Source: Candidatus Poribacteria bacterium (GTDB lineage: Bacteria > Poribacteria > WGA-4E > PCPOR2b). From it: 35,606 nt of DNA. The notes beneath the pieces were generated by a model. It ran no database searches, had not been told where the DNA came from, and saw only the letters and a list, made by a program, of their open reading frames with translations. The first letter of the stretch is position 1; each line of letters begins with the position of its first letter. The stretch spans positions 19,967 to 55,572 of the forward strand of contig JAGWBT010000103.1 in the NCBI GenBank assembly GCA_021295755.1, written 5' to 3'. The translations under genes were made by a program, and so were the position numbers. Of the stretch, positions 8,021 to 16,406 are shown in pieces.

Positions 8021-9604
8021 ATGAACAACACCCTTCAAGAATGTTACAAATACTATGTAGATCTCCGCGAAGATATGAATCAGTGGCTGAAACAGAGCAT
8101 GGCGCTAGATCCACCCGGACCAAACGGCGGCGGCGAAGATGAAGCCAATTACGCCCTAGCGTGGTTTCCGCACTACCTTGTGACCGGCGATAAAACCGTT
8201 TTGAAACATTTCGGTGACCTGAAATCCGCATTGGCGGGTTGGGTTGAGCGAGAGTGTCTGCACGGCTATGAACCAGAGGCGGAAGCACACCACGGCACGG
8301 AGCCGTTTCTGTTATTCCTACCGCGATACATAGATCTTGTGCCGGACGATCAGGAAGCGCGTTCGATGCTGATGGATGCCGCCGAACATATCGGAAATTG
8401 GGTAGAGGAGATTCCCGCTTGGTACGACTATGACCGTGACACGTTTTGCGGCTACTACATCGGCAGCCGAACAGTCCATAACGACGCAGACACAGCATAC
8501 GAGCTTGCCGAACACTTCCGATTTATCCATATCGCCCTTGCAGCATATCGGATTACGGGGGAAGAGCGTTACCTCGACTGGTCGTTGCGATACGGTCAGA
8601 AACGTGCCGAGCGGCTCATCACAGCCGAATCGCCAATGCCGCTGCTTTGGGATTTGGACGGAAATGGCTTGGGCGAAGCAGAAGTCGAAGAAAGAAATCT
8701 ACACCGGATAGCCGCTCACAGCACACATCACCTCTCAAGCGATCCGTTGGCAGGAATTGAAAATCTGCTCGCCTCCGGTGCGATCTATGCGTTGGGAGAC
8801 CTCTACCATCTGTCGGGAGAAACGGCTTTCAAAGATGCTGCAAAGCGAATTGTCGAACCACTCGTTGAATCCGTACTTGACCCGTACCACGACCCCGCTG
8901 CCGCTGCAATCAGTTACTACCGCCGGACATTTCAGGACACTACTTTTGATCAGCCTCTTCGCGCTCAGCTAGCTGCTGGGATGCCTCCTTCACCGGAACA
9001 CCTTGCGCTCATCTTTCCGCAGGAGGTCCGGCGACGGGAGCATGGTGTTGGTCGCCGGGCAGATATGGCGTATTGGGGCGAATGGTCCGACGACGGTTCG
9101 GTGCAGCCAATCCGGGAACCATCGACAGCAGCCATGACCCTCGCTTACCAACTCAGCGGTAACCCGGAGTTTGCGACGCGGGCATTCCGAAGCGCATCCA
9201 CACGCCTGAAGATAGCGAGGAGAGTGCTTCGCGGCGGCAGGGAACACGCGGATATGGGCGGCGCCGTCTGCTCGGTTGCAGTGGGACATGGACGGAATTG
9301 GGGACACGGAGTTGTTACCTCGTGCTATGGCCCGCTTCTGCTCGGTACGCGTGAAATCCAGAGCGCGGTTGTGCCGATGTTGGAAGTGCGGACGGAGGCT
9401 GGTGAGCATTGCCTACCCCAGAATCTCCTATCACTGCTACGACCACCTATGGAGGGTTACGGGGATGTGGTATTCTATAACGGAAGCGATTCAACGCTAT
9501 CCTTTTCTTGGCGACCAAAAGTGAAAACGGATGCAGATTCCGATTGGTGTGACTTACAGATTGAATCAGGAAAAATCGAGCGGGTGAGTTTGAGTCAAAC
9601 CTAG
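8021..9604 (+). CDS. Uncharacterised protein, probable alpha/alpha-barrel fold
   Basis: 527 residues from the ATG at 8021 (GAGAGAGGA at 8008-8016). A TTG at 8006 is an alternative start without a better site. I do not recognise a named family. Helical repeats rich in Trp, His and Tyr (for example [22 protein letters not shown] and [26 protein letters not shown]) resemble six-hairpin or (alpha/alpha)6 glycosidase-like toroids such as heparinase- or glucuronidase-type proteins. The last 60 residues look like a small beta domain ([18 protein letters not shown]). There is no signal peptide, so a cytoplasmic role in carbohydrate handling is a guess. It lies 22 nt after the desaturase. Confidence 0.7.
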   Translation: MNNTLQECYKYYVDLREDMNQWLKQSMALDPPGPNGGGEDEANYALAWFPHYLVTGDKTVLKHFGDLKSALAGWVERECLHGYEPEAEAHHGTEPFLLFLPRYIDLVPDDQEARSMLMDAAEHIGNWVEEIPAWYDYDRDTFCGYYIGSRTVHNDADTAYELAEHFRFIHIALAAYRITGEERYLDWSLRYGQKRAERLITAESPMPLLWDLDGNGLGEAEVEERNLHRIAAHSTHHLSSDPLAGIENLLASGAIYALGDLYHLSGETAFKDAAKRIVEPLVESVLDPYHDPAAAAISYYRRTFQDTTFDQPLRAQLAAGMPPSPEHLALIFPQEVRRREHGVGRRADMAYWGEWSDDGSVQPIREPSTAAMTLAYQLSGNPEFATRAFRSASTRLKIARRVLRGGREHADMGGAVCSVAVGHGRNWGHGVVTSCYGPLLLGTREIQSAVVPMLEVRTEAGEHCLPQNLLSLLRPPMEGYGDVVFYNGSDSTLSFSWRPKVKTDADSDWCDLQIESGKIERVSLSQT

Positions 9605-9663
9605 CGTGCTCTTTCAAACCCACCATTCGTAAAGTAAAAGGGGCTGGTCAAGGAGATGTAGTC

Positions 9664-10683
9664 ATGGTTATCGTCATGAAGGCTGGAGCGGAACAAGGAC
9701 ATATTGACGCTGTCATCGCTCAAATCAGGGCACTCAACTACACATCCCACCCGATTCAGGGGACAGAGCGCACCGTCATTGCGGCGATTGGGGACGAACG
9801 CGGCAAGCATGAGCTGCAGCAGTTGGAGTCAATGCGTGGTGTCGATAAGGTTGTACCAATCCTAGAACCGTATAAGCTTTCAAGCAGCGAGATTCGACCC
9901 GGTGAGAGAACAAAGATACAAATCGGAGATGTTGAAATCGGCGGCGACACGTTAATCCTGATGGCTGGACCTTGCTCTGTTGAAAGTCGGGAGCAGATTT
10001 TGGAATCAGCGGAAGTCGTCAAAGAGTCTGGCGCACAGATCCTGCGGGGCGGAGCGTTCAAACCGCGCACATCACCGTATAGCTTTCAGGGACTTGGGGA
10101 GGAAGGACTGCAATACCTCGCCGAAGCGCGGGACAAAACGGGACTCTTGATTATCACAGAGCTGATGGATAGCCACGACCTCCGGCTTGTTGAGCAATAC
10201 ACCGACATTATCCAAATCGGCGCACGGAATATGCAGAACTACGGACTCCTCTCACGCCTCAGCGAAACGAAAAAGCCTGTGATGCTCAAACGGGGTATGA
10301 TGTCGGAAGTCAACGAACTCCTGCTTTCGGCAGAATATATTCTCTCCGAAGGGAATTACAGCGTCATCCTGTGTGAGCGGGGCATCCGTACCTTTGAAAC
10401 GGCGACCCGGAACACCTTTGACCTGAACGCAATTCCGGTAATCAAGAAGATGAGTCATCTGCCCATCATCGCCGATCCGAGCCACGGGACGGGACATTGG
10501 GAATATGTCAATCCAATGGCGAAAGCTGCGGTTGCCGCAGGGGCGGACGGACTGATGATCGAAGTGCATCCGGATCCTGAAAACGCATTGTCCGATGGAG
10601 CGCAATCGCTCCGCCCAGACAAATTCCGGCAATTGGTCTCGGAACTCAAACCGTTCATCGAAGCGAGTGGACGGACATTTTAG
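9664..10683 (+). CDS. aroF: 3-deoxy-7-phosphoheptulonate (DAHP) synthase
   Basis: 339 residues; ATG at 9664 with AGGAG at 9651-9655. It catalyses phosphoenolpyruvate plus erythrose 4-phosphate to DAHP, the first step of the shikimate pathway. Residues 1-70 form a small ferredoxin-like regulatory domain ([18 protein letters not shown]), as in the Thermotoga/Bacillus-type enzymes. The catalytic TIM barrel has AGPCS (101-105), the [14 protein letters not shown] block (128-141), [14 protein letters not shown] and [11 protein letters not shown]. The metal Cys of AGPCS and the PEP-binding residues are present. Length is normal. The trpE/trpG operon lies 4 kb downstream on the same strand, so this is a loose aromatic amino acid neighbourhood. 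Confidence 0.95.
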   Translation: MVIVMKAGAEQGHIDAVIAQIRALNYTSHPIQGTERTVIAAIGDERGKHELQQLESMRGVDKVVPILEPYKLSSSEIRPGERTKIQIGDVEIGGDTLILMAGPCSVESREQILESAEVVKESGAQILRGGAFKPRTSPYSFQGLGEEGLQYLAEARDKTGLLIITELMDSHDLRLVEQYTDIIQIGARNMQNYGLLSRLSETKKPVMLKRGMMSEVNELLLSAEYILSEGNYSVILCERGIRTFETATRNTFDLNAIPVIKKMSHLPIIADPSHGTGHWEYVNPMAKAAVAAGADGLMIEVHPDPENALSDGAQSLRPDKFRQLVSELKPFIEASGRTF

Positions 10684-10794
10684 CCCACTTACGACTAGCC
10701 GGGCGAATTGATTTTCCTTCGCTTATGTTAGAAAATCGTACAACAGAAACTGAGTTAGTTCATCAATGAACCAATGTACTAATGAACCAATGAC

Positions 10795-10809
10795 TTTCAC
10801 GTTTCACGT
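10795..10809. repeat. 15-bp repeat TTTCACGTTTCACGT, copy 1
   Basis: The 15-mer recurs exactly at 17148-17162. Both copies lie in gaps between genes and are near ACCAATGA-like words (here two copies of GAACCAATG). I see no gene in 10684-10883; this short repeat is the only noteworthy content of that gap. Confidence 0.4.
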
Positions 10810-10883
10810 ATTTCTCTCTTGTTATTCATCCTAACTTCTGGTAACATGGTAACAACATTTCACAGATATGGAGGACTGAATCA

Positions 10884-12146
10884 ATGGCACTACCAAGAAT
10901 GGTTCGTATAAAACAACATTTTGATGCCCCCGTCGTCGCAGATCTGCCCGCAGCGGTTAAAGAGGAATTGGATCAGATCGGCACGGCGTCAATTATCGGC
11001 AAAGGGGATAGTGTTGCCATCGGTGGCGGCAGCCGCGGTGTTGCGAACATCGCCGTCGTCATTAAAGCAACAGCAGAATACCTCAAGGACATCGGTGCAA
11101 AACCGTTTGTTGTGCCAGCAATGGGGAGCCACGGCGGCGCAACCGCGGAAGGGCAGCGAGCCGTGCTAGAGCATTACGGTGTTACCGAAGAGACGGTCGG
11201 TGTACCAATCAAGGCAACGATGGAAGTCGTCGAAATTGGTCAAACCGCCGACGGGTTGCCGGTATTCCTTGATACCCACGCCGCCAACGCAGATCACATT
11301 GTTCCAGTCAATCGGATCAAAGCACACACCGATTTCAGAGGCACGGTTGAGAGCGGCACCCTGAAGATGTTAACGATCGGGTTCGGCAAGCAGCACGGTG
11401 CAAATATGTATCACCGCGCCTTCTTCCACTATGGATTTGAGCATATCATCCGGACAGTTACCGGCTTGCTCATAGATGCTGGGAAAGTTGGTTTTGGCGT
11501 TGGACTGGTCGAAAACGCACACGAACAGACCGCGAAGGTCGCTGCCATGCGCGCCGACGAAATCATGCGTCGTGAACGCGAACTCCTCGTCGAATCCAAA
11601 TCGCTGATGGGACGTCTTCCGTTTGATGCCTTTGACCTTCTAGTCGTGGATTGGATGGGCAAGAATATCAGCGGGACAGGCATGGATACAAACATCATCG
11701 GTCGTATGATGCAGATCCTTGAGCCAGAGCCAGAGAAGCCAGCGATCGTGCGCATCTTCGTCCGAGATCTGACCGACGATAGCGACGGTAACGCAACAGG
11801 CGTTGGATTGGCAGACTTCACCACGACGCGCCTCGTAGAAAAGATGGATCGGCACGCAACCTACATGAATGGCATCACCGGAATGGGACCTCAGAAATCG
11901 AAAACGCCCTTCTATTACGATACAGACCGGGAGGCTATTGAGATCGCACTGAACACAGTTGGACTGACTCCGCCTGAAGAGGCAAAAGTGGTGCGAATTG
12001 AAAGCACCCTCGGTCTAGCAGAGGTGGACATCTCCGAAGCCTTACTCGAAGATGCAAAACTCCGCACCGATCTGGAGGTCACCGGCGAACTGGAACCACT
12101 CGCATTCGATGCCAACGGTAACCTACCGCCGTTCCATGAAGAGTGA
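10884..12146 (+). CDS. LarA-like (DUF2088) nickel-pincer racemase-fold protein
   Basis: 420 residues; ATG at 10884 with GGAGGA at 10870-10875. The N-terminal part is related to lactate racemase LarA (DUF2088): VPAMGSHGGATAEG (78-90, His83) corresponds to the substrate-binding His loop. NRIKAHTDFRGTVESGTLKMLTIGFGKQHGA (143-173) holds candidate lysines (146, 161) and histidines (148, 171) for an Ni-pincer cofactor site. In LarA a lysine carries the pincer. The C-terminal half (GVGLADFTTTRLVEKMDRHATYMNG) is typical of the uncharacterised LarA homologues. A 2-hydroxyacid racemase or epimerase is likely, substrate unknown. No larB, larC or larE is visible in the window. Confidence 0.75.
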   Translation: MALPRMVRIKQHFDAPVVADLPAAVKEELDQIGTASIIGKGDSVAIGGGSRGVANIAVVIKATAEYLKDIGAKPFVVPAMGSHGGATAEGQRAVLEHYGVTEETVGVPIKATMEVVEIGQTADGLPVFLDTHAANADHIVPVNRIKAHTDFRGTVESGTLKMLTIGFGKQHGANMYHRAFFHYGFEHIIRTVTGLLIDAGKVGFGVGLVENAHEQTAKVAAMRADEIMRRERELLVESKSLMGRLPFDAFDLLVVDWMGKNISGTGMDTNIIGRMMQILEPEPEKPAIVRIFVRDLTDDSDGNATGVGLADFTTTRLVEKMDRHATYMNGITGMGPQKSKTPFYYDTDREAIEIALNTVGLTPPEEAKVVRIESTLGLAEVDISEALLEDAKLRTDLEVTGELEPLAFDANGNLPPFHEE

Positions 12147-12170
12147 TACGCCCTCTATCAGAAGGCTGTC

Positions 12171-12389
12171 ATGACCACTGCTGAAAGAATTCACGAACAA
12201 GTTCAGAGATTACCTGAACCATTACAAGCAGAAGCATTGGATTTTATTGAATTTCTAATGCAGCGCCAAAGTATGCGAAAAGAGGATTCGGATTGGACGC
12301 GTTTCTCATTAGCTACCGCGATGCGTGATATTGAAAACGAAGATGTGCCAATCTATGATGAATCCGATTTGAAGGAGAGGTGGGTGTGA
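12171..12389 (+). CDS. DUF2281-like antitoxin-type small protein
   Basis: 72 residues; ATG at 12171 after AGAAGG (12160-12165). AERIHEQVQRLPEPLQAEALDFIEFLM is the signature of DUF2281 or VapB/MazE-like small proteins, with an N-terminal helix pair and a disordered acidic tail (EDVPIYDESDLKERW) that would wrap a toxin. Its stop overlaps the start of the next gene by 4 nt (GTGA), a classic translational-coupling layout for a type II toxin-antitoxin pair. Function is inferred from family and layout. Confidence 0.7.
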   Translation: MTTAERIHEQVQRLPEPLQAEALDFIEFLMQRQSMRKEDSDWTRFSLATAMRDIENEDVPIYDESDLKERWV

Positions 12390-12646
12390 AAAGGGCAGGA
12401 CAGATTGTTCTGTTCAATTTTCCACAGACCGACTTAGGTGTTGGAAAACCACGTCCTGCACTCCTGCTGGCACAACTTCCCGGCAATTATGAAGACTCTC
12501 CAGACTTTGTCCGGTCCGGTCTAAAAACCGCGAGCGTTATCCGTACAACTCGTCTCGCTGTAGTTTCAGGAGCGATTTTGATTGGAACAATAGGCGAAAT
12601 TTCTCCGGACCGGTTGATGCTAGTGAAGAATAACTTGGGAGACTAG
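12386..12646 (+). CDS. PemK/MazF-like toxin, internally shortened
   Basis: 86 residues from the GTG at 12386, 8 nt after AAGGAG and overlapping the antitoxin stop by 4 nt. The N-terminus GQIVLFNFPQTDLGVGKPRPALLL is the MazF/PemK beta-barrel start, and DFVRSGLKTASVIRTTRLAVV through GEISPDRL is its C-terminal part. Full-length relatives are about 110-120 residues and contain a WL-C-MISSQ-type strand plus an FDE segment between PGxYxD and DF-SGLK. Here PGNYED runs straight into SPDFVRSGL, so roughly 24 residues are missing in frame. The missing part includes the conserved Ser/Thr strand of the endoribonuclease site, so this toxin is probably inactive. The count rests on remembered family consensus. 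Confidence 0.65.
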   Translation: MKRAGQIVLFNFPQTDLGVGKPRPALLLAQLPGNYEDSPDFVRSGLKTASVIRTTRLAVVSGAILIGTIGEISPDRLMLVKNNLGD

Positions 12647-12695
12647 ATAAAGAACGTTCAAAACCGGTAAAAATGGCAACAAAGAGGAGGATTGC

Positions 12696-13292
12696 TTGAA
12701 GCGTATAATTGTTGGGATAACGGGGGCGAGTGCCGTCATCTACGGTGTGCGTCTGTTGGAGATCCTCACCCGATGTGACGGCTATGAAATCCACCTGACG
12801 ATTTCCGACTCCGGCGCAAGGGCGTTGTGGGAAGAGCTACAACTCCGCGTAGATCTGGACAATTTCCGCCTTGAATCCCTAATCTCCTATTCGTCAGATC
12901 AGGTGATTTATCACCATCAGTCCGACATCGGAGCGTCGATTGCCAGCGGTTCCTTTCGCACTGTGGGGATGGTCGTTGCACCGTGCAGCATGGGGACTAT
13001 CGGCGCAATAGCGGCGGGCATTTCTCGAAACCTTATCCAGCGCGCCGCCGATGTCTGCATCAAAGAACGGCGCAAACTAGTCCTCGTGCCACGAGAAACA
13101 CCGCTCAGTCCCATCCATCTCGAAAATATGCTCAAGCTGTCCCAACTTGGTGTGGTGGTGCTGCCTGCTATGCCGGGTTTTTACCACTTCCCCAAGACGG
13201 TTGATGATATGATTAATTTCGTCATCACGAAGACCCTTGATCAGTTTGACATTGATACAGATCTCATCCAGCGGTGGAAGGAAGATCCCTAA
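12696..13292 (+). CDS. ubiX: UbiX-like flavin prenyltransferase
   Basis: 198 residues from a TTG start at 12696 with GAGGAGG at 12683-12689; no better start exists. KRIIVGITGASAVIYGVRLLEIL is the FMN-binding start of the UbiX/PadB family. VAPCSMGTIGAIAAGISRNLIQRAADVCIKERRKLVLVPRETPLSPIHLENML is its most conserved block, followed by PAMPGFYHFPKTVDDMINFV. The enzyme makes prenylated FMN for UbiD-type decarboxylases in ubiquinone or aromatic acid metabolism. No ubiD is present in the window. Length is normal (190-210). Confidence 0.9.
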   Translation: MKRIIVGITGASAVIYGVRLLEILTRCDGYEIHLTISDSGARALWEELQLRVDLDNFRLESLISYSSDQVIYHHQSDIGASIASGSFRTVGMVVAPCSMGTIGAIAAGISRNLIQRAADVCIKERRKLVLVPRETPLSPIHLENMLKLSQLGVVVLPAMPGFYHFPKTVDDMINFVITKTLDQFDIDTDLIQRWKEDP

Positions 13293-13300
13293 TTGTAGTA

Positions 13301-13317
13301 GGCACACTCTGTGTGCC
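13301..13317. repeat. Perfect hairpin GGCACAC/GTGTGCC
   Basis: GGCACAC (13301-13307) and GTGTGCC (13311-13317) with a 3-nt loop, in the gap after ubiX. It is flanked by GTA on both sides, reminiscent of the GTAGG-type hairpin repeats elsewhere in the window. There is no T-run, so it is not a clear intrinsic terminator. Confidence 0.4.
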
Positions 13318-13406
13318 GTAACTCCGCGAACAAGGTTGCTGACCTCGCTCATTCACAGCATCTAATTAATTCCAAAATCCACCATAGGTGGAATCAGGAG
13401 TTGGCC

Positions 13407-14219
13407 ATGAAACTAGCTATCTGCAACGAAATGTTTGAGGATTGGGGGGTCGAAGATGTCTTTCTGTGTGCTGCTAAACTCGGCTACGATGCGGTGGAAA
13501 TCGCCCCTTTCACGCTCGCGGAATCGGTGGTAGACATCAGCCAAACCGAAAGAGATCGCATCCGCAAAGCGGCGGATACAGCAAACGTTGAAATCGCCGG
13601 ACTGCATTGGCTGCTGGTCTCACCAAAAGGGTTGCATGTCAATCACCCCAATGGAGATATCCGCGAGAAAACACGGGACTATTTTTTTGCACTGATTTCA
13701 TGTTGCGCTGATTTGGGTGGGAAGATTATGGTCATCGGTTCACCCAACGAACGCAACGTACTGGATCCACTGACACCAGAGCAGGCGTGGGACTACGCCC
13801 AAGACACCTTCGCAGCGTGTGCAGAATTTGCTCAAGAACAGGATGTCATTTTGTGCATGGAACCGTTGGCAAGCCAACATACAAATTTTATCAGTACACC
13901 GGCGGCAGCGGTGGAGATGGTCAAAGCGGTCGATAACCCGAATTTTCAAATCATCCTTGATGTAACGAGTACAGCAGCCGAAAACTTGGACATGCCCACA
14001 CAGATCCGCAAATACGCCGAACACGTGGCACATTTTCACACCAACGACGATAACGGATATCTTCCCGGTTCCGGTAATGTGGATTATCCACCAATTATCG
14101 AGGCATTGAAGGAAATCCATTACACCGGCTATCTTTCGACCGAGGTCTTCAATTTTGAGCCGGATCCAGAGACAATTGCACGCCGAAGCATCGAGTTTTT
14201 GCAGCCGTTGGTTGGGTGA
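13407..14219 (+). CDS. Sugar phosphate isomerase/epimerase (TIM barrel)
   Basis: 270 residues from ATG 13407, 6 nt after CAGGAG (13395-13400); the 32 extra residues of the longer frame look non-coding. It is an AP-endonuclease-2 or xylose-isomerase-like barrel: KLAICNEMFEDWGVEDVFLCAAKLGYDAVEIAPF, then CMEPLA (metal Glu), QIILDVTS (Asp), HFHTNDDNGYLPGSGNVDYPP (metal His) and LSTEVFNFEPDP (metal Glu). All four expected divalent-metal ligands are visible, so it should be an active ketose epimerase or isomerase; substrate unknown. Unlike the homologous gene at 6007 it is intact. Confidence 0.87.
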   Translation: MKLAICNEMFEDWGVEDVFLCAAKLGYDAVEIAPFTLAESVVDISQTERDRIRKAADTANVEIAGLHWLLVSPKGLHVNHPNGDIREKTRDYFFALISCCADLGGKIMVIGSPNERNVLDPLTPEQAWDYAQDTFAACAEFAQEQDVILCMEPLASQHTNFISTPAAAVEMVKAVDNPNFQIILDVTSTAAENLDMPTQIRKYAEHVAHFHTNDDNGYLPGSGNVDYPPIIEALKEIHYTGYLSTEVFNFEPDPETIARRSIEFLQPLVG

Positions 14220-14240
14220 GAACACCGCATCGGAATTTTC

Positions 14241-14270
14241 TTGACACCGAAACTGGCATTATGATATGCT
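14241..14270 (+). promoter_or_regulatory. Sigma-70-type promoter of the leader-hisI-trpE-trpG operon
   Basis: Consensus -35 TTGACA (14241-14246), 18-nt spacer, -10 TATGCT (14265-14270). Transcription would start at about 14277, some 30 nt before the leader peptide ATG. It is the best-matching promoter in the window. Confidence 0.65.
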
Positions 14271-14306
14271 TTACGTAATCTGACAAGTAGGATGCTGAAA
14301 GGTACT

Positions 14307-14405
14307 ATGCAAACCCTGAACCGACAACCACAATTTCAAATCGCATCTCATCATTGGCATTGGTGGCATCGTGTTGAGGGGAGCAGTGTGCCTTTGCTGA
14401 GATAA
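14307..14405 (+). CDS. Dual His/Trp attenuator leader peptide
   Basis: A 32-codon open frame, ATG 14307 to TAA 14403-14405, preceded by GAAAGG (14297-14302). Codons 15-21 (14349-14369) read His-His-Trp-His-Trp-Trp-His (CAT CAT TGG CAT TGG TGG CAT), so seven consecutive codons are all His or Trp. It is followed within 60 nt by an intrinsic terminator and then by hisI, trpE and trpG. Known his and trp leader peptides carry runs of one of these residues; here both are interleaved and match the genes controlled. A ribosome stalled for lack of either charged tRNA would sit on this run. An in-frame ATG at 14292 would add five residues but has no properly spaced site. The frame is too short for ordinary gene callers. 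Confidence 0.85.
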   Translation: MQTLNRQPQFQIASHHWHWWHRVEGSSVPLLR

Positions 14406-14434
14406 ACCTTTGGATTCATATCTATAAAGCAAAG
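14365..14434 (+). promoter_or_regulatory. Attenuator pause (1:2) and antiterminator (2:3) hairpins
   Basis: Region 1 GGCAT (14365-14369, the last Trp-His codons) can pair with GTGCC (14388-14392) with one G-U. Region 2 CTTTGCT (14392-14398) pairs with AGCAAAG (14428-14434), and AGATA (14400-14404) extends this by pairing with TATCT (14419-14423). The 2:3 hairpin uses AAAG (14431-14434), the foot of the terminator stem, and an optional TGCC/GGCA pairing (14389-14392 with 14440-14443) would use its top. A ribosome stalled at 14349-14369 masks region 1 and favours 2:3. A ribosome at the stop codon (14403) masks region 2 and favours termination. Hand-drawn pairing; no energies computed. Confidence 0.6.
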
Positions 14435-14472
14435 CCGTAGGCATACGAACCCCGTTGTCTACGGCTTTTTTT
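14431..14472 (+). terminator. Intrinsic terminator of the His/Trp attenuator
   Basis: AAAGCCGTAG (14431-14440) pairs perfectly with CTACGGCTTT (14459-14468) around an 18-nt loop, and the transcript ends in seven Ts (14466-14472). It lies 25 nt after the leader stop codon and 31 nt before hisI. A terminator between a promoter and its structural genes, directly after a His/Trp-rich peptide, is the layout of transcription attenuation. Confidence 0.85.
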
Positions 14473-14503
14473 ATGCCTATTTTCTGTTAAGCAAGGAGCA
14501 AAA

Positions 14504-14884
14504 ATGGAAATTCTAAATCAGCTCAAAACCGATCAGAACGGTTTAATTCCTGCCATTATACAGGATGACGAAAACAAAGAGGTCCTCATGGTTGGCTATA
14601 TGAACCGTGAGGCTGTGCGGAAGACATTAGAATTAGGGCGTGTCTGCTTCTGGAGCCGCTCCCGCCAAGAATATTGGATTAAGGGGGAGACTTCGGGGCA
14701 CACGCAGACCGTGCGAACGGTCGCCTTTGATTGCGATGGTGATGCGCTACTAATCAAAGTCGAACAGAAAGGTGGGGCGTGCCACACCGGCTTCCGTTCC
14801 TGCTTCTTTCGGGAAGTCTCCCCCGATGGCAACTCTACGCGCATCGCTGGTGAAAAGGTTTTTGACCCAGATGCAGTATACTGA
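14504..14884 (+). CDS. hisI: Phosphoribosyl-AMP cyclohydrolase
   Basis: 126 residues; ATG at 14504 with AAGGAG at 14493-14498. It opens the purine ring of PR-AMP in step three of histidine synthesis. The metal and active-site residues are complete: DCDGD (76-80) and the zinc cysteines 93 and 100 in [13 protein letters not shown], together with SGHTQTVR. It is the single-domain form; the PR-ATP pyrophosphatase (HisE) is not fused. It is the first structural gene after the attenuator and lies 20 nt ahead of trpE. An isolated his gene in front of trp genes explains why the leader contains both His and Trp codons. Confidence 0.95.
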   Translation: MEILNQLKTDQNGLIPAIIQDDENKEVLMVGYMNREAVRKTLELGRVCFWSRSRQEYWIKGETSGHTQTVRTVAFDCDGDALLIKVEQKGGACHTGFRSCFFREVSPDGNSTRIAGEKVFDPDAVY

Positions 14885-14904
14885 TAGTTTTTAAGGAGAC
14901 TTCC

Positions 14905-16364
14905 ATGTATTACCCAAACCTAGAAGATTTTAGAGAAAAAGCGCAACACGGAAATTTGATTCCTGTCTACAAAACTATACTAGCGGATATGGAAACACCT
15001 GTGTCCGCGTTTTACAAAATCGGAGGAAGTAACCACGCCTTCTTGTTGGAGAGCGTCGAAGGCGGCGAACATGTCGCTCGGTATTCGTTTCTCGGCAGTG
15101 ACCCATCAATCCTACTCAGAGGCAAGGGCAATCTGGTCCGGATTGATGACCTCCGCACCGGAGAAACCGTTGAACAGGAAACGGAAGACCCGCTAGAGGT
15201 ACTTGAAGAGTTAATGACTCGATACCAACCCGTCGAGGTCGAGGGATTGCCGCGGTTTCACGGTGGGGCAGTCGGCTACCTGAACTACGACATGGTGCGT
15301 TACGTCGAGGAACTCCCCGACACTACCGAAGATGATAGAGAACTACCCGATTGCTTTTTCATGGTCACCGATACGCTGCTTGTGTTTGACCATGTGAATC
15401 ATCAGATCAAGGTGGTCGCGAACGCTCACATCAATGGCAATGCTGACCAAGCCTATGAACAAGCACTTGATCGGATCGACGAGCTGATTGCTAAACTCAA
15501 GCAGCCGTTGTTGATGAATTATACGAACAAGCCGGCTGCAAGTCCAAGCGGTGTGCCTGTCACTTCAAACTTTACGAAGGAAGATTACCATCAGGTTGTC
15601 CTTCGGGCGAAGGAGTATATCGCTGCAGGAGACATTATTCAGGTTGTGCCATCGCAACGTTTCACTGTGCCGATATCGGTCGATACATTCGATGCGTATC
15701 GCGCTTTGCGTACCGTGAAAAGTTTGATGAACTCCAGATCGCTGGCGCCTCGCCGGAGATGATGGTGCGCGTTGAAGACGGTGTTGCGGAGATGCGACCA
15801 ATCGCAGGGACCCGTCCGCGTGGAGCGACTCCAGCCGAAGATGAGGTATTGGGGACGGAACTGCTTGCCGATCCGAAGGAACGAGCAGAGCATGTCATGC
15901 TCGTTGACCTCGGACGCAACGACTTGGGGCGTGTTTGCGAATACCACACTGTACGCGTGAGCGAGATGATGGTAATCGAACGGTACTCACATGTGATGCA
16001 CATCGTCTCACATGTTATCGGAGAATTGCGCGAGGGGCAAACCCCCTACGACGTGATTCGCGCCTGCTTGCCCGCTGGAACGCTATCCGGTGCCCCCAAG
16101 ATCCGGGCGATGGAGATTATCGATGAACTTGAACCGACGCGGCGGGGACCGTACGGCGGAGCCGTCGGCTACTTCAGTTTCTCTGGCAATGCGGATACTG
16201 CAATCACAATCCGCACACTTGTCGTCAAAAATGGTATTGCCTACGTCCAAGCGGGCGGTGGCATCGTCGCAGACTCTGTGCCTGAAACGGAGTACGAGGA
16301 AACGGTCAACAAGGCACGAGCGGTCTTAAGAGCAATTGAAATCGCTGAGGCTGGATTAGAGTAG
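14905..16364 (+). pseudogene. trpE: Anthranilate synthase component I, frameshifted by a short deletion
   Basis: Start ATG 14905 with AAGGAGA 6 nt upstream. Frame 1 (14905 to about 15718) carries the N-terminal domain including the LLES Trp-binding motif (residues 48-51) and ends properly at [10 protein letters not shown]. From about 15719 the -1 frame continues [32 protein letters not shown] and the [11 protein letters not shown] block to 16364. Between them the NPSPYM-x-x-L motif, present in essentially all TrpE proteins, is absent. Restoring family spacing requires 25 nt, which would give 494 residues, the normal TrpE length. The enzyme makes anthranilate from chorismate with TrpG. As written it cannot be functional. 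A real microdeletion or an assembly error is possible; the intact operon context argues for the latter. Confidence 0.88.
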
Positions 16365-16406
16365 ATCCGAGATAAGGACCTACGGAAACGGTTAGGAGAA
16401 GAACCC

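Noticed and set aside
14307-14405. Leader as a plain his or plain trp leader
   Set aside because: The run holds both residues interleaved, and both pathways are represented directly downstream, so a single-amino-acid reading fits less well.
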